A DNA stretch of 64,000 nt, taken from the NCBI RefSeq assembly GCF_016718685.1, contig NZ_JADKCX010000011.1, positions 30,905-94,904 on the forward strand, read 5' to 3'. Below are positions 45,519 to 55,177 of the stretch, one piece after another. The stretch's first letter is position 1. Each line of letters opens with the position of its first letter. A model generated the notes under the pieces. The model was not told the DNA's origin and searched no databases. It saw nothing but the letters and a program-made list of their open reading frames with translations. The translations under genes were made by a program, and so were the position numbers. Source of the DNA: Haliscomenobacter sp. Its GTDB lineage: Bacteria; Bacteroidota; Bacteroidia; Chitinophagales; Saprospiraceae.

Positions 45519-46172
45519 ATGAACCTGAATCTTATGTCCATTTCACCGCGCTGGCAACAATACGCAATGATATTGTTGATTTTGACCATAGTCAGCCTGA
45601 ACAGTTGTGCAAAAATTTACTATAGCCCTGAAGCAAAATCCCGGGCAGGTAGCCACAAACTGATTGCCATTGCACCACCTAAAGTTTCTATTGCAGCCCA
45701 AAAGAAGGTTGATCCAGAAGCCATCAAAGAGCAGCAAAAAACGGAATCAACCAACTTCCAACAAGAAATGTACAGTTGGTTGCTCAAACGGAAGATGCAA
45801 AACCGGATTTTTGTTGAGGTACAGGACGTGGCCACCACTAACGCCAAACTGAAAAAAGCGGGTTATTTTGATGAAACACCCCTATCTCCCGCTGAAATTT
45901 GTGAAGCCTTGGGTGTAGATGGGATCATCACTTCCAATTATTCGCTGACCAAGCCGATGTCGGAAGGTGGTGCAGTGGCATTGGGCCTATTGGTCGGTTT
46001 TTGGGGGTCAACCAACACAACCACTGTTTCCCTGGAGATTCACGACAAGCAAACCCAAAAACTGCTTTGGAACTACAATCACAAAGTTTCCGGAAGCATC
46101 GGCAGCACACCAGCTCAATTGGTGGATAACTTGATGCGGAATGCGAGTAAAAACATGCCTTATTCGAATTGA
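45519..46172 (+). CDS. Lipoprotein, unknown
   Basis: 217 residues from the ATG at 45519; an alternative Met at 45534 would also keep the leader. Leader MILLILTIVSLNSCAKIYY gives a lipobox (LNSC). The mature part has a helix rich in Lys/Gln (PKVSIAAQKKVDPEAIKEQQKTES) and then FVEVQDVATTNAKLKKAGY..., CEALGVDGIITSNYSLTKP, VSLEIHDKQTQKLLWNYNHKVSG and SIGSTPAQLVDNLMRNASKNMPY. This resembles the GNA1162/DUF799-like or TolB-N-like lipoproteins that report 'is this protein resolved' patterns, but I cannot place it surely. It stands alone before palindrome G. Confidence 0.7.
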   Translation: MNLNLMSISPRWQQYAMILLILTIVSLNSCAKIYYSPEAKSRAGSHKLIAIAPPKVSIAAQKKVDPEAIKEQQKTESTNFQQEMYSWLLKRKMQNRIFVEVQDVATTNAKLKKAGYFDETPLSPAEICEALGVDGIITSNYSLTKPMSEGGAVALGLLVGFWGSTNTTTVSLEIHDKQTQKLLWNYNHKVSGSIGSTPAQLVDNLMRNASKNMPYSN

Positions 46173-46188
46173 GGTTGAGGTGAATAAT

Positions 46189-46269
46189 AACCACGCAGGG
46201 GTGACAGGATTATAGAAAAAGGATCGCGGGTGATTCTGTTCCTTTTCATCCTGTCACCCCTGGGTGGTT
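46189..46269. repeat. Intergenic word palindrome G (CAGGGGTGACAGGAT)
   Basis: Arm 46189-46210 pairs with 46248-46269 in 21 of 22 positions. An inner GAAAAAGGA/TCCTTTTC pair extends the fold. The spacer is 37 bases. It is not a classical terminator, since the tail is TTCATTG. No gene was seen from 46270 to 46448. Confidence 0.85.
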
Positions 46270-46448
46270 TTCATTGAAACAATGCTGCTATTCTATTTCT
46301 CATAAGCATGTCACCGAAGGCAGCTTGCGGAGCTTGCTCCAGGTGTGTAAATTATTTTTTCAACTTTCACCCTCCAAACGTAACCTTTCCCTCAAAAATC
46401 CGTACAAACGTTTGAAAACGTTTTCCACCACAAACCAGTAGCACACTC

Positions 46449-47644
46449 ATGACAACCCAAATCCTGATTGTAGACGATGAAGCCAGTATCCGCCGGGCTT
46501 TGCGCGAAATTCTTGAATTTGAAAAGTTCAAGGTGAGCGAAGCCGTAGATGGCCTGGATTGTTTGGCCAAGCTCAAGGAGCAGACCTTCGACGCCATTCT
46601 GATGGACATCAAAATGCCCAACCTCGATGGCATGGACACCCTGGAGCGTTTGCAAGAAGTGGCTCCCGACACCCCCGTGATCATGATTTCGGGCCATGCC
46701 ACCATTGATACCGCCGTCGAAGCCGTCAAACGGGGAGCTTTCGACTTCATCAGCAAACCACCGGATCTCAACCGTTTGCTCATTACCCTGCGCAATGCCC
46801 TGGACAAGTCTAGTTTGGTGACCGAAACCAAAACCTTGCGCCGCAAAGTGGCGGGCCGACAAGTCCAGGAAATTATTGGCTCCTCGGCCCGCATTCAATT
46901 CATCAAAGACACCATCGAGCGCGTAGCCCACGGAGGCCCGCGTACTGGTCACCGGACCCAACGGTACGGGTAAAGAACTGGTGGCACGCTGGATGCACGA
47001 ACTCAGCAGCCGCGCATCCGGACCAATTGTGGAGGTCAACTGTGCGGCCATTCCTTCCGAATTAATTGAAAGCGAACTATTTGGGCATGAAAAAGGCTCC
47101 TTCACCTCGGCCCACAAACAAAAACTAGGCAAGTTTGAACAGGCCAATGGCGGCACCCTGTTTTTGGACGAAATTGGCGACATGAGCCTTTCCGCCCAGG
47201 CCAAAGTGCTGCGTGCCCTGCAAGAAAACCGCATCACGCGGGTAGGAGGGGAGAAGGAGCTTCCCGTCAATGTACGCGTGGTGGCGGCAACCAACAAAGA
47301 CCTGCGTCGGGAGATCAATCTGGGTACTTTCCGTGAAGACCTATATCACCGCCTGGCGGTCATCATCATCGATGTACCTGCTCTCAACAATCGACGGGAG
47401 GACATCCCCATGCTGGTGGAGCACTTCCTGAACCTGGTGTGTACCGAATACGGCATCCCCGTTAAAGACATCAGCGCGAGGCCCTCACCACTTGCAGGGA
47501 CTGAACTGGACGGGCAACATCCGCGAGTTGCGCAATGTGGTGGAGCGGCTCGTCATCTTGGGCGGACAAACGATTAGTGAGGAAGATGTGCAGCGCTATG
47601 TGGCGCCTTTGAGTGCGCCAGCGTTGAGTGGGACTTTGATATAA
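46449..47644 (+). pseudogene. Sigma-54-dependent response regulator, frameshifted (three breaks)
   Basis: Receiver domain: ILIVDDEASIRRALREILEFE, ILMDIKMPNLDGMD (phosphoacceptor D) and ISKPPDLNRLL. The AAA+ domain starts after IERVA in another frame (TEARVLVTGPNGTGKELVARW = Walker A), then ESELFGHEKGSFTSA (GAFTGA-like loop, here GSFTSA), GGTLFLDEIGDMS (Walker B) and RRVVAATNKDL-type text. Another break at 47475 and one at 47492 separate LTTLQGLNWTGNIRELRNVVERLVILGG. The end is short (SAPALSGTLI), with no Fis-type HTH. Joined length about 398. Three single-base events, so real decay or poor sequence. Confidence 0.85.
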
Positions 47645-47682
47645 AAAGTGACAAAAAAATACCGCTTTATGCGAAAAACTTC

Positions 47683-49104
47683 TCATTGAGCAAGCCCATT
47701 CAGCAGTGGATAAACCTGTTTGAACCGGGCAAAAGCCGCAGCGTACACCTGCGCATGATCGGGATTGGGGAGAAAAACCTGCTCGTCCTGCGGCAATTCA
47801 GTGTATTCAATACCCAGGGATTTGAACCCGATGAGCACTGCGCCCCAGGCCGAACCTTCCACTGTTTGCGAAAGCGCCACCCGCATTTGAAAAACATCAG
47901 CTACAACTTGTAGCCACAATTCACTTTTGGCGAAACCACCACTGACTTTGAGTTCAATTTGTTGGAGGGCAGTTGCATCGGGTACCAGTACTTCGGCAAT
48001 GTGCCGCAATCCAAAAACGACGCCTTCCAACGCAGCACGTACAAAATGCGCTTGTTGATGGTTGATGGTCAGGCCAATGATGCTACCTTTGGCGCCAGCA
48101 TCCCAGATGGGTGCCCTTTCTCCCAACAGGTAGGGAATAAACAATAGTCCATCTGAGCCCGCAGCTACCGTTGCCGCCTGTTCAAACAGGGTTTCGTAAG
48201 ATACATCGCTGCGCAGGACACTTTCTTTTAACCATTGCAAAACCACGGCCCCGTTGTTCACGGCCCCCAAGCTCAGGTACTGGTCTCCAGCCAGGTGGTA
48301 GCATTGGGTGCGCATCTGGGGATCGATGGTCGGCTGCGTCACGGGCAAACGTACGGCTCCGCTGGTACCAATGGTCAGGGCCATTTTGCCCGCTTGCATG
48401 GCACCGGTACCCAAACTGGCCAGTGGCCCGTCACCCGCACCGATGATAAAAGTGTGTTGTCCATCTAGTCCTCTGGCGCAATGATAAGGCGATACAATAC
48501 TGGAGAGTTGCGCAGGCTGAATGCCTAAAAAATCGAGAATATCGGCATCCCATTGCAGGGTTTGCAAATGCATCAAACCTGTGCCCGAGGCCATTGAGGA
48601 ATCTATCTGATAAGCACCGGTGAGTTGATGCCAGATGTATTCTTTGGCGCTGATGAATTTACGGGCGCGTTGAAAAAGGCAGGGTTCTTGTGCTTTGAAC
48701 CACAGCAATTTGGTCAAGGGACTAAAAGAATGGATGGGAATGCCGGTTTTTTGATAAATCGACAAACCTTCGGGAGATGCTTGCAGTTGTTCTGCTTGTT
48801 CGGCGGCCCGGTTATCGGCCCAGAGGATACAATCGGTTAGGGGAGTACCTGCTTCATCAATCAATAGCAGGCTATGCATGGCCGAGCTGAAGGCAATAAA
48901 GGCAATATTGCGGTTTTGGGTAGCACTACGGATACACTCCAGTACCGCATCCAGCAGTTCAGCTGGCTTTTGAATGCTCCAGCTAGGCTGCGGATGGTAC
49001 ATTTCATAGTCGCGGGTTACTTGAAACAAGACCTGACCTTTGCCACTAAAAACCACCGCTTTGGTTGCCGTGGTTCCAATATCTATGCCAACATATTGAG
49101 CCAT
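47683..49104 (-). CDS. FGGY-family carbohydrate kinase, gluconokinase-like
   Basis: 473 residues from the ATG at 49104 (MAQYVGIDIGTTATKAVVF); the longer frame from 49179 has an unlike N terminus. Family motifs: D-x-G-T-T-x-x-K phosphate loop (DIGTTATK), AMHSLLLIDEAGTPLTDCILWADNR, TGIPIHSFSPLTKLLWFK, SGTGLMHLQTLQWD, then GDGPLASLGTGAMQAGK and GLLFIPYLLGERAPIWDAGAKG. The active-site aspartate is likely in the GDG segment. The AMHS/WADNR pattern fits gluconokinases rather than glycerol kinases. It is downstream of SusD and codirectional, with palindrome H in between; a second FGGY gene is at 55178. Confidence 0.85.
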   Translation of the reverse strand: MAQYVGIDIGTTATKAVVFSGKGQVLFQVTRDYEMYHPQPSWSIQKPAELLDAVLECIRSATQNRNIAFIAFSSAMHSLLLIDEAGTPLTDCILWADNRAAEQAEQLQASPEGLSIYQKTGIPIHSFSPLTKLLWFKAQEPCLFQRARKFISAKEYIWHQLTGAYQIDSSMASGTGLMHLQTLQWDADILDFLGIQPAQLSSIVSPYHCARGLDGQHTFIIGAGDGPLASLGTGAMQAGKMALTIGTSGAVRLPVTQPTIDPQMRTQCYHLAGDQYLSLGAVNNGAVVLQWLKESVLRSDVSYETLFEQAATVAAGSDGLLFIPYLLGERAPIWDAGAKGSIIGLTINHQQAHFVRAALEGVVFGLRHIAEVLVPDATALQQIELKVSGGFAKSELWLQVVADVFQMRVALSQTVEGSAWGAVLIGFKSLGIEYTELPQDEQVFLPNPDHAQVYAAAFARFKQVYPLLNGLAQ

Positions 49105-49195
49105 GATGGGATGCAATTGCAGTTTCTCCCTTTGGTTTTTCCAAAGTCGAAAATTGAAAATTCGGGAGAAGCTCGGCAAAGTTATTAGAGTTTAT

Positions 49196-49362
49196 GAAAA
49201 GTTGTTAGGGGTTGAGGAGGTTAAGAAGTTGAGGCTACCGCGAGCGACAGGGCTACCGCAAGCTCCATAAGCTGATTCCCTACAAGTGGACCCCAATGCT
49301 TTTTGCTGCTATTGAATGTCGCTCGCCGTAGCCTCAACTCCTCAACCTCCCATCAACTTTTC
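49196..49362. repeat. Intergenic word palindrome H (GTTGAGG words)
   Basis: Tandem GTTGAGG/GTTAAGAAG words (49196-49235) and their complement (49330-49362) frame the spacer. The inner arm GAGGCTACCGCGAGCGACA (49231-49249) pairs with 49317-49335 in 18 of 19 positions. It lies between the kinase start and the SusD stop (49367). No gene lies in the 262-base gap. Confidence 0.8.
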
Positions 49363-49366
49363 AAAT

Positions 49367-50886
49367 CTATTTATCCCACCAAACTTTGGTATCCAAATCA
49401 TCGGCACCTTGACGAGCAATGGCTGCGTCTACGTTGGCCTTATTGACCGAAATTTCGGAGTTGGGGTACGTCAAACGATTGATGAAATTCCCTTTGATGG
49501 CTTTGCCGGGGAATGGATTCGGCGTGAGTACAGGGAATCCACTGCGGCGGAAATTGGCAAAAGCCTCCGGTCCATTCAGGAATGATGCAATCCAGTACTG
49601 GGTATTGATTTGCTCCCGTGCCTTGGTGGCGTCGTATGGATTGGCCGCAATGTAGGCATCAATCGCACTGGCAGGGATGGCTGATCTGGCATCATACAGA
49701 GCCATTTGTTCCATGTGCAAACGAATGCCCTTCTGGTAAGCTTGGTCCGCCGACCCTGTTCCCCAACCGCGTTGAATGGCTTCAGCCAGCAAGAGTTGGG
49801 TTTGGGCTGCGGTCACCAAAAACATGGGTGCAGTGTTTTTCACCATACGGGTGCGGTCTACTTGAGAAAAATCGTAAAACTGGCCAGTCCAGCTTTGGCG
49901 GCTTCGGCAACGATGCCGCTGTTGTCGAACCCAAACGGCATGCCAATTTGAACTGCTGGATCGATGTTTGCCCTGGCCGCATTTTGCTCAGGACCCGATT
50001 TGGCACCTACGTACCGCACCGCAATCGAACCCAACCGTGGGTCATTGGTATTTTTCAGGTGATTGGCAAAGGGCGCCGCCAGATAAAAGTTGTTGGCTTC
50101 GGTGGCGTTCAGCATGTTGCCAACCTGGTTGGTGTAGTTAGCATCGTGCCGGATCACACAATTGTCGGCATTGGCGTCCATGATGCTGCCTTGCAGGGCT
50201 TTTTGCACAGTTGATTGAGCCAGGGCGGCATCTACCTTGCTCAGGCGCATGCCTGCACGGAGGAGTAGGGAATTGCCCAGTTTTTTCCAGAGCGTGATGT
50301 TTCCACCGTACAAAACATCGGCGGTTTCCACAGTTTTGGCGGCATCAAGTGCGGCAGTAGCCTCGGTCAATTCCTTGATGATGTCGTTGTAAATGGCCTG
50401 TTGGGTGTCGTATTTTGGCAACAACACCTGTTCGGAGTAGCCTTTACCCGCCTCGGTGTAAGGCACATCCCCGTAAGAGTCGGTCATTACCATCATGGCG
50501 TGAGCCTTCCAGATGCGCGCCATGTTGTACAGGTTGCTACGCGTTGGTTCATCTTTGGTTGATTCAAGTACGTCAACTGCGAAGCGAATGACGGTGCGGT
50601 AGTAACGAATCCAGTTTTGTGAAGTTCCGTCGCGGTTGTCCTGGTTGAAATTGGCTCCAGTGAGCACCCCCGAGTTGGGCGATACCATTTGTTGCACAAT
50701 CCCGATTTCATTTTGTACGATAGTGGATACAAAAGAAGCATTGATGACCGCATTGTTGAGCGAAAAAACCGGATTGACGCTGGTTGCAGCCGTTTGATTG
50801 ATGTTGAGGTCGTCAAAACCTTCATCACAAGCCACGGTCATCAGCAGTACTAGCATCAGAAAAATATAGTGAAAACGCTTTTTCAT
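49367..50886 (-). pseudogene. SusD/RagB family lipoprotein (SusD-like_2 type), frameshifted
   Basis: The N-terminal frame (50886 to about 49880) has a lipoprotein leader (MKKRFHYIFLMLVLLMTVAC), the SusD-like segment FDDLNINQTAATSVNPVFSLNNAV, the conserved WKAHAMMVMTDSYGDVPYTEAG and LYGGNITLWKKLGNSLLLRAGMRLSK. It leaves frame after KAGLASF. The next frame continues YDFSQVDRTRMVKNTAPMFLVTAAQTQLLLAEA and ends KVWWDK. One missing base in the A run at 49876-49879 explains the break. The type is that of nutrient-binding outer membrane lipoproteins paired with SusC. Joined length about 506. Confidence 0.87.
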
Positions 50887-50897
50887 GTCTGAACTTT

Positions 50898-53800
50898 TTA
50901 GAATTGAACATTGAGGTTAAAGCCCAAGCTTCTAGTAGAAGGCAAGCCCGTAGATTCCATACCGATCAGGTTGTCGGAGCTGTAACCAAAGGTTTCTGGA
51001 TCAATGTTGTCCACCCATTTTTTGAGCATCAGGACGTTGTTGGCCACAAAGCTCAGTTTTAAACCTTTAATCGCAGAGTTGGCGGGTAAATGTTTGCCAA
51101 AATCATAGCCAGCGGTGATTTGACGCAATTTCCAGTAACCACCATTGTATACCACGGGTTCAATCAAGGCCAAAGAGCGTACGACTTCCCAATAAGGCTG
51201 AACGTTGGCTTTTACTGTGTTGGTTTCGCCTTTGTCGTTTACCCCGACACCCACTACGCCGCCTTCCGCTCTACCTTGTAAGGTGGCTTTGTGCAGTCCG
51301 TGACGGTAAGCGTTAAAGTTGGTACCGGATAACATCATATTGCCCAGTTTGAAATCGATCAGGAAAGAAACGCTCAGGTTTTTGTATACAAACCCGTTGT
51401 TGATCCCGCCAACCCACTTGGGCAAGGCCGAGCCAAACGAAATCAGGTCGGTGGTGCGCAGTGGAATACCGTTGCCGCCAAACACCTGCCGACCTTGAGC
51501 ATCTCTGCGATAGCCGAAGCCATAGATTTGGCCCATTTCCTGACCCACTACCTGGCGCAGTTCACCATTGAAGACGTGCGTCCCCACGGTAATTCTTTCA
51601 CCGGGTGTATCGGTCAATAAACTCAGTACTTTGGTGATGTTGTACGATCCATTGAAGCTCAAATCCCAGCGGAAGTTGCTGCTTTTAATGGGCACCAAAT
51701 TGAGCAACATTTCTACCCCATTGTTGCGGCTTTTGCCACTGTTGATCAGGGTATTGGTAAAACCGGAAGCATCAGAAATCTGTGCCGACACAATTTGATC
51801 GTTGGTCGTTTTTTGGTAAACCGCAGCATCAAGGGAAACTCGGTTGTCAAACATTCTCAACTCCAGGCCAATTTCTGCCTCGGTAGCACGCATGGGGCGC
51901 AAACCAGCATTGGGCAAGGTGTTGCCTTGTGAACCACCTACAGGCTGGGCTGCACCCGCTGGATTGGGGTACAAGTTGGCATTGATGCCATAAAAAAGGT
52001 TATTGGCATAAGGCGAAACGTCGGTATCACTACCTACTTCAGCATAAGCCGCTCTCAGTTTTCCAAATTTCAACCATTTGGGCAGGGTGCCAAAGGACTC
52101 AGAAAAAACGTAACTACCCGATACTGATGGGTAAGAAATGCTGCGGTTTTCGGCAGAAAGCGTCGAGAACCAGTCGTTACGGGCGGTTACGTTGAGGTAT
52201 AAGAAACTTTTGTAAGAAATTTCAGCCGATCCGTATACCGAGTTCACCGCTCTTTCAGACAAACCATAGATAGGGTCTTTCACGCGGCCATTCATGACGG
52301 TGTACAGGTCACGAACCACAAAATCGTTCACCAGTACTGAATTCAAATCGGAACGACGGTACATTTGGTTGCCGCCCACGTTGAAGTCAATGCCAAATTT
52401 CCCGAAGGTGCGGCTACCCGAAATCAACAAGTCCATGTTGGTTTCACGGAATCTGCGCGATTCCTGGGTATAGGTACCATTCACAAAACCCGCGGGTGCT
52501 GCTGCCAATGAAGCATGACCAGTAGGGAAGTTGTTGAAATCCTGATCGCGAGACCAGTAATCCTGGCCTACACGGCCTTGTACAAACAACCAGGGTGTAA
52601 GGTTGTACTTAAGGGCCAGGTTGCCAAAAAGGCGATCGCGGCGGATGTTTTGGAATTGTTCAGCGATCGTCCAATAAGGGTTGGTGCGGTTTCTGAAGCG
52701 GGAGTAAACAAACTCGTTGCCGGCCGCGTCGTATTTTTTCTCATCCAGAAGGCTCAGCGGCATGGAATTGGCCATGTTGTAGAGCGCGGTCGGGATGGGG
52801 TTGTCCTGGTTGGCAATGTTGGGTGGATTCTGGTTGTATTCATTGGAATAGTTGACGTTCCCAGTAAAACTTAGTTTGCTGGACAAGTCGTAAGCAAAGC
52901 CCAGGTTGACGGTTTTACGGTTGAACTTGTTGTTGCTGATGATCCCCTGGTTGTCCATATTGGCAAAAGACAGGTTGAAACCTCCTTTGTCGGTGGCCGC
53001 CGCGAGCGAGATGGTATTGGTGAGGTTTGATCCATTTTGGAAAAAGTTTCTCACCCGATCGAATTGTGGTTCGTAAGGTACGTTAACGCCATCAAACAAA
53101 ACCTGGGTCATGCCTGGTTGGAATTTTTCACCAAAAGACCATTGCCCGGAGGTTGGGTTGGGTGCGGTGGGCCGTACGCCATTTTCCCCTTGTCCGTATT
53201 CGTATTGGTAATCGGTAAAATCGAGCGGTGTTTCATTGGTGTAGTTGGAGTTGAAACTCACGCCAATGCCTTTGCTTTTTCCTCGGGTTTTGGTGGTGAT
53301 CATGATGACCCCATCCTTGGCACGCGAGCCGTACAAGGCCGCCGCAGTGGCCCCTTTGAGGATGGTCATGCTTTCGATGTCGTCGGGGTTGATGCTGGAA
53401 AGCCCGTCGCCCCCGTCAGAAGTGTTGCCCCCGCCACGCACCCCGATGGAGTTGTCAGCAGCGGCGTTGCCGGGGTTGGTACCAAAGTTGGTGTTGTCGA
53501 TGGGTACACCATTGACAACGATCAGTGGATTGTTTTGCCCGGAAATGGAAGATTGTCCCCGGATGCGAATTTTGGAAGTACCCGCCGGGCCAGTCCCCAA
53601 ACCGGAAATGTTTACCCCGGCGACTTTGCCTTGCAGAGTATTCATAAAATTGGGGGAACGGTTTTCGGTGAGGGCTTCACCGCCAACCGTTGTGGTAGCA
53701 TAGCCCAATTTTTTTGATTCCTTGCGGATACCGAGGGCTGTAACTACCATTTCGCCCAATTCCAGCACGGCTGCATCCATTGAAACGGTAATTTGGGTAC

Positions 53801-54095
53801 GGTTGCCTACGTATTCATCAACAGTCGTGAAACCCGTTGAACTGAAGGAGAGGGTGTCCGTACTGCGGGCACTAATGCTGAACTTACCGTCAATGTCGGT
53901 AACAGCTCCTGTAGTGGTACCTTTAATCAGTACCAGCACGCCAGGAATGCCCTGACCTGAAGTTTTGTCACTAACGGTTCCCGAAACTTGTTGAGCCATC
54001 ACCAGGCTCGAGAAAAACAACAGTAAGCCGGCAAGTAAAGCACCTCGGGGAAAGCTGGAAGCCCAAAGGTGACCAATGAGTTGATTTTGTTCCAT
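50898..54095 (-). CDS. susC: SusC/RagA family TonB-linked outer membrane receptor (second locus)
   Basis: 1065 residues. Leader to about 35 (SSLVMAQQ), carboxypeptidase-regulatory-like domain (36-115: VSGTVSDKTSGQGIPGVLVLIKGTTTGAVTDIDGKF), plug (120-250) with NFMNTLQGKVAGVNISGLGTGPAGTSKIRIRGQSSISG, LIVVNGVPIDNTNFG, SINPDDIESMTILKGATAAALYGSRAKDGVIMITTK. The barrel ends SLGFNLNVQF. It is followed after 11 bases by its SusD partner and lies divergent from an AraC regulator gene, 167 bases away. With two FGGY kinases this forms a compact sugar-acid uptake locus. Confidence 0.95.
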   Translation of the reverse strand: MEQNQLIGHLWASSFPRGALLAGLLLFFSSLVMAQQVSGTVSDKTSGQGIPGVLVLIKGTTTGAVTDIDGKFSISARSTDTLSFSSTGFTTVDEYVGNRTQITVSMDAAVLELGEMVVTALGIRKESKKLGYATTTVGGEALTENRSPNFMNTLQGKVAGVNISGLGTGPAGTSKIRIRGQSSISGQNNPLIVVNGVPIDNTNFGTNPGNAAADNSIGVRGGGNTSDGGDGLSSINPDDIESMTILKGATAAALYGSRAKDGVIMITTKTRGKSKGIGVSFNSNYTNETPLDFTDYQYEYGQGENGVRPTAPNPTSGQWSFGEKFQPGMTQVLFDGVNVPYEPQFDRVRNFFQNGSNLTNTISLAAATDKGGFNLSFANMDNQGIISNNKFNRKTVNLGFAYDLSSKLSFTGNVNYSNEYNQNPPNIANQDNPIPTALYNMANSMPLSLLDEKKYDAAGNEFVYSRFRNRTNPYWTIAEQFQNIRRDRLFGNLALKYNLTPWLFVQGRVGQDYWSRDQDFNNFPTGHASLAAAPAGFVNGTYTQESRRFRETNMDLLISGSRTFGKFGIDFNVGGNQMYRRSDLNSVLVNDFVVRDLYTVMNGRVKDPIYGLSERAVNSVYGSAEISYKSFLYLNVTARNDWFSTLSAENRSISYPSVSGSYVFSESFGTLPKWLKFGKLRAAYAEVGSDTDVSPYANNLFYGINANLYPNPAGAAQPVGGSQGNTLPNAGLRPMRATEAEIGLELRMFDNRVSLDAAVYQKTTNDQIVSAQISDASGFTNTLINSGKSRNNGVEMLLNLVPIKSSNFRWDLSFNGSYNITKVLSLLTDTPGERITVGTHVFNGELRQVVGQEMGQIYGFGYRRDAQGRQVFGGNGIPLRTTDLISFGSALPKWVGGINNGFVYKNLSVSFLIDFKLGNMMLSGTNFNAYRHGLHKATLQGRAEGGVVGVGVNDKGETNTVKANVQPYWEVVRSLALIEPVVYNGGYWKLRQITAGYDFGKHLPANSAIKGLKLSFVANNVLMLKKWVDNIDPETFGYSSDNLIGMESTGLPSTRSLGFNLNVQF

Positions 54096-54216
54096 GATCC
54101 GATGATTAAATTTTAAAGATTAGAAAAGACCATTACAAATATCCGAGATTCAAAACTTTATAACTTCCATTTATGCCTGGCGGCGAATTTTGTACTTTTT
54201 TACAGGAATATTGACT

Positions 54217-54224
54217 TATTTTTG
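54217..54224 (+). promoter_or_regulatory. Possible -7 box of the araC-family gene
   Basis: TATTTTTG fits TAnnTTTG and lies 38 bases before the ATG at 54263. The upstream TTTG (54189-54192) is 24 bases away, a little long. The 167-base gap to susC is the only place where both divergent promoters can be. Confidence 0.4.
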
Positions 54225-54262
54225 TTGGAAATAAGGTTGGTTAAACACTCGCTATACGGCCG

Positions 54263-55141
54263 ATGAATCAATTGAATCTGCATGAAGGCAAGGCGGAATA
54301 CCTTCGAGATTTTCCTTACATCATTGAATTGGTAAAACTAAAAATCCAGAATATTCAGCTGAATTCTTTTACAGTCAAAACAAACGAAGGGATCAGAATT
54401 GGCTTGATTACCGAGGGGAAATTCGATTGGGTCATTGCAGGACAAGGCTACACCCTTTTTCCTGGAGATACCTTTTTGATCTATCCCTGGCAAGAAATCG
54501 GTAGTCCCAAAGGAGTATTGGATATTGGAGCCTTGTGCTGGGTAAGCCTTAGTCCCGAGCTTTTTGACCCCAGCGGTTTATTACAATTTGGGGCATGGAG
54601 CAGCATCCCGGAATCGGAGCAAAGGGTAATTGGGAAAATTTTAGCGATGAATAAAAACCCCGTTTTGTCACGGTTTGGTGCAGGTCCTCAAATCCTTCAG
54701 CGCATTGAACACGAAATTTTGCAGCAAGAGATCGGCTATCGTACCCGGATAAACCACTTGCTTGACGAGTTGTTGATCAGCCTGGTTCGGCACCTCAGCA
54801 AAGCCGAGAACTTCCGCCGGGACTTTCCGCAAATCTTTTCGAAGTTGGAGCAAAGCCTGCGCGAAAACCTGGCTCATCCCTGGACGGTGGAAGAAATGGC
54901 GGGTTTGGTAGGACTGGGTACCACTGCATTTACGGAGAAGGTGAAGGCTTTTACGGGTTTTTCTCCGCTTCATTACCTCATCAATCTGCGGATTGCGGAG
55001 GCCATCAAACTCCTGCGGCAAACGAAAATGAGTTTGACGGATATCGCTTTCGATACGGGCTTTTATTCTTCGCAGCATTTTTCATCAACGTTCAAAAAAC
55101 TGACTGGATATACCCCTCGGGCATACCGCAAAACCCAATAG
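54263..55141 (+). CDS. AraC-family transcriptional regulator
   Basis: 292 residues. The N-terminal 130 residues are an AraC-type cupin sensor: IRIGLITEGKFDWVIAGQGYTLFPGDTFLIYPWQEIGSPKG. The C-terminal double helix-turn-helix (about 195-290) has HPWTVEEMAGLVGLGTTAFTEKVKAFTGFSPLHYLINLRIAEAIKLLRQTKMSLTDIAFDTGFYSSQHFSSTFKKLTGYTPRAYRK. Divergent from susC and codirectional with an FGGY kinase 36 bases downstream, so it likely senses a sugar or sugar acid and controls both. This is a classical cupin-type AraC regulator, not a hybrid two-component protein. Confidence 0.93.
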   Translation: MNQLNLHEGKAEYLRDFPYIIELVKLKIQNIQLNSFTVKTNEGIRIGLITEGKFDWVIAGQGYTLFPGDTFLIYPWQEIGSPKGVLDIGALCWVSLSPELFDPSGLLQFGAWSSIPESEQRVIGKILAMNKNPVLSRFGAGPQILQRIEHEILQQEIGYRTRINHLLDELLISLVRHLSKAENFRRDFPQIFSKLEQSLRENLAHPWTVEEMAGLVGLGTTAFTEKVKAFTGFSPLHYLINLRIAEAIKLLRQTKMSLTDIAFDTGFYSSQHFSSTFKKLTGYTPRAYRKTQ

Positions 55142-55177
55142 AAAAACAATTTCTGCGTACCGACATAATCAACGAAA

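Noticed and set aside
53037..53717. 226-codon open frame on the plus strand within susC
   Set aside because: Antisense to a full-length, well-conserved SusC gene.
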